Source: Syntrophomonadaceae bacterium
GTDB taxonomy: Bacteria > Bacillota > Dethiobacteria > DTU022
Assembly: GCA_007121075.1 (NCBI GenBank)
Contig: SKMK01000016.1
Location: 49,473-113,472, forward strand
Length of the DNA: 64,000 nucleotides
Direction: 5' to 3'
Shown: one piece after another, positions 59,420 through 64,000 of the stretch
Position numbering within the stretch: the stretch's first letter is position 1
Layout of the letters: every line of letters begins with the position of its first letter
Notes under the pieces: model-generated
Seen by the model: only the letters and a program-made list of their open reading frames with translations
Databases searched by the model: none
Told to the model about the DNA's origin: nothing
Program-made: the position numbers and the translations under genes

Positions 59420-60575
59420 AACATATGATGTCATAGTAGTCGGCTGCGGCAGTGTAGGAAACCCAACTGCCTACCATCTTGCCGAAGCCGGTAAGAAGGT
59501 CCTGGTTTTGGACAGGCGCCCAGCCGCCGGCCAGGGCGATAACAAGGCAGCAATTGGCGGTGTCAGGGCGACTCATTCTGATCCCGGAAAAATTAGCACC
59601 TGCCTGGAGAGCCTGAAAATAATCTCCAGCTGGGAAGAAAAGCACGGTTTCGATGTCGGGTGGAAACCGGGTGGTTACTGCTTTCCGATTTATGATATGG
59701 CTAATAAAAAAAATTTGAAGGACCTGATTCCTTACCAGAAGAACTACGGTCTTGATATTGAATGGGTCGGACCGGAAGAAATTCAGGAGATCATTCCCGG
59801 CGTGAACCCGATCGGTTTAAGGGGCGGGACTTATTCACCGGGAGATGGCCAGGTGTCGTCCATTTTGCTCCCTGTTGCTTTTCAGCGTGAAGCAATGAAG
59901 TACGGCGCCGAATACCGGTTTAATGAAAAAGTGATCGGGTACTTGAGAGAGGGCGATAGGATTACCGGGGTAAAAACCGACAAAGGCAGTTATTTTTCCG
60001 GGTGGGTGGTCCTGGCTGCCGGAGCTGATGCAGCGGAACATTCAGATCTGCTTGGAATTGATATACCTGTAACCCCTGATTCACACGAGGCCGGGATATC
60101 GGCCCCAATAAAACATTTCCTGGCCCCGCTGGTCGTTGATCTCAGGCCGGGTCCGGAAGGCAAAACCGCAAACTTCTATTTTGGACAGAACAAAGAAGGC
60201 CAGATTATCTTTTGTTATACCCCGAAAGAACTCTTTATCGGCACAAACCGGGAATCGATATCTGAGTTTTTGCCGGTGCTGGCCGGCCGGATGACAACCC
60301 TTCTTCCCGGCTTTAAAAACCTGCTAATCAGGCGCGTTTGGCGCGGTTGCTACCCGATGACCCCCGACGGAATTCCGATTATTGATTTTGCGAAGGGCCT
60401 GGATGGTTTGTTTTTGGCTGTGGGTATGTGCGGCCAGGGCTTGATGCTGGGGCCCGGGGCCGGCAAAAATATTGCTTCCATGATTGTTAATGGAAAGCCA
60501 TGCATACCTGACGAAGCCCAGGATTGTTTTCGCTATGATCGCGACTTTTATAAAGATAAAGAAGCTTTAAAGTAA
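59406..60575 (+). CDS. DAO-family FAD dehydrogenase (SoxB/HcnC-like beta subunit)
   Basis: A 389-residue FAD enzyme of the D-amino acid oxidase fold. Start at 59406 (MPACKTYDVIVVG) inside the end of the preceding gene, behind GAGGAG. FAD-binding VVGCGSVGNPTAYHLAEAG, VLVLDRRPAAGQGDNKAAIGGVR, and the late FLAVGMCGQGLMLGPGAGK. Related beta subunits oxidise sarcosine, glycine, proline or hydroxyproline and form complexes with an alpha subunit like the FAD part of the gene upstream. So it probably is the substrate-oxidising subunit; the substrate is a secondary amine or amino acid by analogy only. Confidence 0.9.
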   Translation: MPACKTYDVIVVGCGSVGNPTAYHLAEAGKKVLVLDRRPAAGQGDNKAAIGGVRATHSDPGKISTCLESLKIISSWEEKHGFDVGWKPGGYCFPIYDMANKKNLKDLIPYQKNYGLDIEWVGPEEIQEIIPGVNPIGLRGGTYSPGDGQVSSILLPVAFQREAMKYGAEYRFNEKVIGYLREGDRITGVKTDKGSYFSGWVVLAAGADAAEHSDLLGIDIPVTPDSHEAGISAPIKHFLAPLVVDLRPGPEGKTANFYFGQNKEGQIIFCYTPKELFIGTNRESISEFLPVLAGRMTTLLPGFKNLLIRRVWRGCYPMTPDGIPIIDFAKGLDGLFLAVGMCGQGLMLGPGAGKNIASMIVNGKPCIPDEAQDCFRYDRDFYKDKEALK

Positions 60576-60581
60576 TTTCTA

Positions 60582-61733
60582 TTATTTTTTCTTTTTTAGC
60601 CTTCTGCCGGGGAATATTACCTCAGAGCCGTATTTCTTCCTCAAATTATCTTTGGTCGCGGTTAAAATATTTTCCTTTTCCCGTTCCGGGCCGGATGAAA
60701 AAAGAGAGATCTGGGTGCCCTGCTCAAAACCGGAAGCCTGGATCCCAACCAGGCGCCAGGGTGGCTTCACGCAGTGCCTGTCGAAAAGATCCCTTGCGGC
60801 GCGGTAAATATCGGAATCCTGGCAGACGCATTCTGACATAGTTATACTGCGTGTCACAGTCCGGAAATCCTTAAAACGCAGTTTTAAAGTAATTGTCCGT
60901 GCGGTTATTCCGACGGAACGAAGCCTGTAGCCTACACCGGCAGCCAGTTCCACAAGTACGCCGTAAATAATTTCCCGGTCCTGGATATCTTCAGGGAAAG
61001 TGGTTTCTTCTGAAATTGACTTGGCTTCATGCTCGGTTTCTATTGTGCGGTTGTCAATACCGTGGGCAAAATGATATATTGCTTCGCCATGGCTGCCAAA
61101 AAGGCGAATCAGGGGTCCTTTGGAATATAGGGCCAGGTCTCTTACGGTGTTGATGCCAAGGCTTTGCAGCTTGCTCCCGGTTACCGGCCCTATTCCGGGT
61201 AGAACCCTGGCCGGCAGGGGCCAAAGCTTTTCTTCAATTTCCCAGGGCCACAGGTTGCCTACATTATTGGGCTTGGCCTGGTCGCAGGCGATCTTTGCCA
61301 GCAATTTGTTTACAGAAACGCCGACGCTGATCGGCAGTCCCAGTTCTTTTCTTACATCGACGTGAATCGCTTCTGCGATATCCAGTCCCCGGCCTTTTTT
61401 TACCGCCAGGTAGGCTTCGTCTATGGAAACTATCTCGATATCGGGTGTATACCGATCAAATAACTGGCGAACCCGGTGCGACATTTCCTTGTAGCGTGAC
61501 ATTCGTCCTTTTAAAACAATAGCTTCAGGGCACAGGGCCAGGGCTTTTTTCATCGGCATTGCTGAACGGACCCCGAATTTTCTTGCTTCATAAGAACAGG
61601 TTGATACAACTCCCCTGCCTTCCGGGTTTCCGCCCACCAGGACCGGCTTGCCCTGAAGCGATGGATCATCCAGAAGTTCCACCGAAGCAAAAAAAGCGTC
61701 TAAATCGCAGAGTAAAATATCGCAATTCTTCAT
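60582..61733 (-). CDS. dinB: DNA polymerase IV (Y family)
   Basis: Translesion polymerase, 383 residues from ATG 61733 (a second ATG is at 61736). Catalytic motifs: CDLDAFFASVE and SIDEAYLAV (the acidic triad), the GIGPVTGSKLQSLGI HhH region, and the little finger (ISEETTFPEDI). C-terminal clamp-binding motif QISLF is present. No ribosome site is seen and the promoter is so close that the message may be leaderless. It converges with the FAD enzyme. Confidence 0.94.
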   Translation of the reverse strand: MKNCDILLCDLDAFFASVELLDDPSLQGKPVLVGGNPEGRGVVSTCSYEARKFGVRSAMPMKKALALCPEAIVLKGRMSRYKEMSHRVRQLFDRYTPDIEIVSIDEAYLAVKKGRGLDIAEAIHVDVRKELGLPISVGVSVNKLLAKIACDQAKPNNVGNLWPWEIEEKLWPLPARVLPGIGPVTGSKLQSLGINTVRDLALYSKGPLIRLFGSHGEAIYHFAHGIDNRTIETEHEAKSISEETTFPEDIQDREIIYGVLVELAAGVGYRLRSVGITARTITLKLRFKDFRTVTRSITMSECVCQDSDIYRAARDLFDRHCVKPPWRLVGIQASGFEQGTQISLFSSGPEREKENILTATKDNLRKKYGSEVIFPGRRLKKKK

Positions 61734-61742
61734 CATGGAATT

Positions 61743-61771
61743 ATCGTAATTATTTTTACAGGGCCTGTCAA
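61743..61771 (-). promoter_or_regulatory. Promoter of dinB, giving a near-leaderless mRNA
   Basis: On the minus strand TTGACA, 17-bp spacer, TACGAT. The -10 ends only 6-9 bp before the ATG codons at 61736/61733, so transcription would start at about the start codon. Confidence 0.65.
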
Positions 61772-61958
61772 TCTTTAAAAATAGCCTTTTAAAGGACCGT
61801 GTTATAATATTGATACCATAGGAAGCTTCGGTAGCCGTTTTTTGGCTGATGGGTATAACAACGGCAGCTGAAAAGATGCCAGTCCGGGTTGACTGCAAGA
61901 ATAGAACAGAATGTTTCCGGGCCCAAACAACAATGTTATTGGGAGAGGTTAAAAGGTT

Positions 61959-62654
61959 ATGGATTGGACAGGGCAAGAGGTCGAAATAATTGAAAGGTGC
62001 CGGGGAGAAGCGGGAGAAATTCAGCTTCAGCGCCGCGGGGCGGAGTTTGAAATCATCTACAACGGGGTTTTCCTGATGGCCACTTACAACGGCGTTTCCG
62101 AAAAAGCCGCGGTCAGGGAAGCGCTGAAAAAATTAACGGCCCCTGATAAAGGCCCGGTAAGTGTCCTGATGGGTGGCCTGGGGGTAGGCTACAGCCTGAG
62201 AGAGGCATTGGACTGGAAGCAGGTTAGCCGCGTGGTTGTATCAGAAATAGAGCCGGCTGTAATCAGGTGGAACCGGGGCCCCCTGGGACAGGTAAATGAT
62301 CAAGCCCTTTCCGATCACCGGGTAGTGTTGATCAACGGCGATTTTGTTGAGGTGCTCAAATCTGAAGCTGCAGCTGTGGCCGGGGATCCTTCGAAGGCTT
62401 TCGAGGTGGTAGTGGTGGATACTGACAACGGCAGCAACTGGCTCAGCCTGCCGGCCAATGATTACCTTTACCGTGAAGAAGGATTGGCGCTGATTAAGCA
62501 ATGCCTGGTTCCCGGAGGGGCAGTCTGTTTTTGGTGCCAGGATAGGGAAGCGATTTTTGAAAAACGCCTGGCAGAAATTTACAGCGAAGTTTACTTCAAC
62601 ACGATTATGGAAAAGACGGGTAAAGAGGGAGCCTATTACCTGGCTGTAAATTAG
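61959..62654 (+). CDS. Spermidine-synthase-fold methyltransferase-like protein
   Basis: A 231-residue Rossmann protein like spermidine synthase: VSVLMGGLGVGYSLREAL (motif I), VVVSEIEPAVIRWNR, INGDFVEVL, VVVDTDNGSNWLSLPANDYLY and the final LVPGGAVCFWCQD. The N-terminal oligomerisation strand of true SpeE proteins is shortened, and the SpeE aspartates that bind polyamines are not in their usual context, so polyamine synthesis is doubtful. Divergent to dinB. Confidence 0.8.
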   Translation: MDWTGQEVEIIERCRGEAGEIQLQRRGAEFEIIYNGVFLMATYNGVSEKAAVREALKKLTAPDKGPVSVLMGGLGVGYSLREALDWKQVSRVVVSEIEPAVIRWNRGPLGQVNDQALSDHRVVLINGDFVEVLKSEAAAVAGDPSKAFEVVVVDTDNGSNWLSLPANDYLYREEGLALIKQCLVPGGAVCFWCQDREAIFEKRLAEIYSEVYFNTIMEKTGKEGAYYLAVN

Positions 62655-62772
62655 CAGCTCTATATTTGAGCAGACACTATTCTAAGGTGATACATTAAGT
62701 TGTGGAACTTATTGTCTGCCGATTCTGTCTTTTAATTACGAGTAGTTGATTATATAACCTGGAGGTTTAAAG

Positions 62773-63195
62773 ATGTTCAGGACAGGCACATTAACCCTGG
62801 TTGTTCTTATTTTGGCGGGGCTGATAGCTGTTTTAGGCGGCTGCGGTGTGGAAGAAGAAAACGGACCGGAAAACAGCGGTTCTGGCGAACTAATTACTGA
62901 GATAACCGATCAGGAATTAGATCCTGCAGAAAGTGGAGTCCAGGAAGGTTATGTAATTGAGATCGACGAATCTAGAATTTTAGTAGTAACCGATATTTCT
63001 AAGGAAGAGGCTTTTGCCCTCACTTCCGAAAACTTATTGGAAGAGAGCATCGGCAGTAAGGCAGTTTGGTACACGGTCAAAGACGTGAGAGTTTACGAGG
63101 TGGGTCAACTGCTGCGGGTTAAATCGGAAATGATGATGGAAAGTTACCCTGCCCGGTCAGAGGCAATCCTGGTCCAGATCGTGGATAACTCTTAA
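62773..63195 (+). CDS. DUF3221 lipoprotein
   Basis: A 140-residue lipoprotein with signal and lipobox LGGC (Cys about 24). The mature part, GYVIEIDESRILVVTDISKEEA...SIGSKAVWYTVKDV..YEVGQLLRV, fits the DUF3221 family of Firmicutes surface proteins, whose function is unknown. Start behind CTGGAGG. Confidence 0.8.
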   Translation: MFRTGTLTLVVLILAGLIAVLGGCGVEEENGPENSGSGELITEITDQELDPAESGVQEGYVIEIDESRILVVTDISKEEAFALTSENLLEESIGSKAVWYTVKDVRVYEVGQLLRVKSEMMMESYPARSEAILVQIVDNS

Positions 63196-63392
63196 TTATC
63201 TTATGGCTGTGTGTCAGGTGAACAAGCTATGACATTTTAAGTGCTGGAGCAAAACTGCTTTAATCGTTTTGTTTGGATGATTTGAGCAGAGAGCGAAAAG
63301 AGGCAGGAACCTGAAAACATTAACATCTTATAGTCTTTTTGATCAGGATTTCCCCAAGATGATAAGTGAGTATTTTTAAAGGAGCTGCCTGT

Positions 63393-64000
63393 ATGCTGAA
63401 ATCTTTCCTGAAAAGTCAAAAGTGGCTATCGCGGCAGTTTGACAGGCTTCTCCCTGAAAAATTCCGCCTGGACGGTCAAACCGATTACCAGAAAAATCTT
63501 GTTCCGGCATACTTAAAAGAAAACCAGCTTATTTATGATATCGGGGGTGGAAAACGCCCTTATTTAGATCCCGGGGATAAACAATATTTGAAAGCAGAAG
63601 TAATTGGCCTGGACATCAGTGCGGAAGAACTGGAAAATGCCCCAAAAGGGGCTTATGATCAAACTATTTGCGTTGATATAACCGGCTATACAGGTAATGA
63701 TAACGCTGATCTAATAATATGCCAGTCACTTCTGGAACACGTCCATAATGTTGAGGCCGCTTTTAAAGCTTTCCACAGCATTTTAAAGCCGGGCGGCCTG
63801 GCCCTTATATTTGTTCCGAGCAGGAACGCCCTTTTTGCCAGGCTTAATATGCTCTTGCCCCAGTCTTTTAAAAAAAGGCTTCTCTTTACTTTTTATCCTG
63901 AATCTAAAAAAAAGATGGGCTTTCCCGGGTATTACCTGAAATGCACTCCCCGGGAATTAAAAACAGTAGCTGGTGATTATAATTTTTCTATCCTTGAAGA
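63393..64000 (+). CDS. Class I methyltransferase, 3' end cut by window edge
   Basis: Frame open for 202 codons from ATG 63393, behind AAAGGAG. Motif I is LIYDIGGGKRPYL, then VIGLDISAEELENA, the acidic strand ADLIICQSLLEHVHN and the post-region ILKPGGLALIFVPS. The N-terminal 30 residues are basic. The catalytic class is clear, the substrate not. The gene continues past the window. Confidence 0.8.
   Translation, partial: MLKSFLKSQKWLSRQFDRLLPEKFRLDGQTDYQKNLVPAYLKENQLIYDIGGGKRPYLDPGDKQYLKAEVIGLDISAEELENAPKGAYDQTICVDITGYTGNDNADLIICQSLLEHVHNVEAAFKAFHSILKPGGLALIFVPSRNALFARLNMLLPQSFKKRLLFTFYPESKKKMGFPGYYLKCTPRELKTVAGDYNFSILE

Overview
The window reads as chromosomal DNA of a strictly anaerobic Gram-positive bacterium, most likely class Clostridia (Bacillota). 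The indications are strong purine-rich ribosome binding sites, frequent TTG and GTG starts, lipoprotein signals, an LPXTG-type cell-wall sorting signal, no outer-membrane genes, a ferredoxin-centred metabolism (2-oxoacid:ferredoxin oxidoreductase, ADP-forming acyl-CoA synthetases, many [4Fe-4S] proteins), a UGA-encoded selenocysteine and the mercury-methylation pair hgcAB. The exact genus cannot be named from sequence reading alone.

Layout. 0-1.5 kb: TRAP transporter dctP and part of dctQ. 1.7-4.8 kb: TetR regulator with a palindromic operator and an ABC exporter. 4.8-16.6 kb: three HD-GYP proteins (two also GGDEF), SIMPL and InlB-repeat lipoproteins, an alpha/beta hydrolase, a thiamine-binding protein, folD. 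16.6-19.9 kb: a class A penicillin-binding protein and an interrupted LPXTG gene. 20-29.4 kb: an energy block of korAB, a DUF362 ferredoxin protein, enoyl-CoA hydratase and two tandem ADP-forming acyl-CoA synthetases, which together could turn 2-oxoacids into acyl-CoA, reduced ferredoxin and ATP. 29.4-36.7 kb: an accessory stretch with several gene remnants, a 23-bp perfect hairpin and, in the middle, a MarR-hgcA-hgcB operon with a readable promoter and operator. 36.7-40.8 kb: lepA, an Old Yellow Enzyme homologue and an AbrB-type membrane protein. 41-46 kb: a DOMON lipoprotein, a membrane-anchored selenocysteine thioredoxin, a methyltransferase, a CopB-type metal ATPase and a CopZ-like chaperone. 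46-52.8 kb: yajC, DUF418 and DUF4870 membrane proteins, cyclopropane fatty acid synthase, a frameshifted amphi-Trp gene and a BenE-type permease. 52.9-60.6 kb: a three-gene redox cluster made of a NuoE-NuoF fusion, a 1321-residue multi-cluster flavoprotein and a DAO-family amine/amino acid dehydrogenase. 60.6-64 kb: dinB, a spermidine-synthase-fold protein, a DUF3221 lipoprotein and the start of a methyltransferase.

The most notable points are (1) hgcAB with its own autoregulated-looking MarR gene, implying methylmercury formation; (2) the selenothioredoxin, whose active-site UGA would make routine annotation split the gene in two; (3) the 52.9-60.6 kb cluster, which looks like an NAD-linked, possibly electron-bifurcating oxidase of amines or amino acids that I cannot match to a named enzyme. 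Many small proteins and pseudogenes are recorded individually below.
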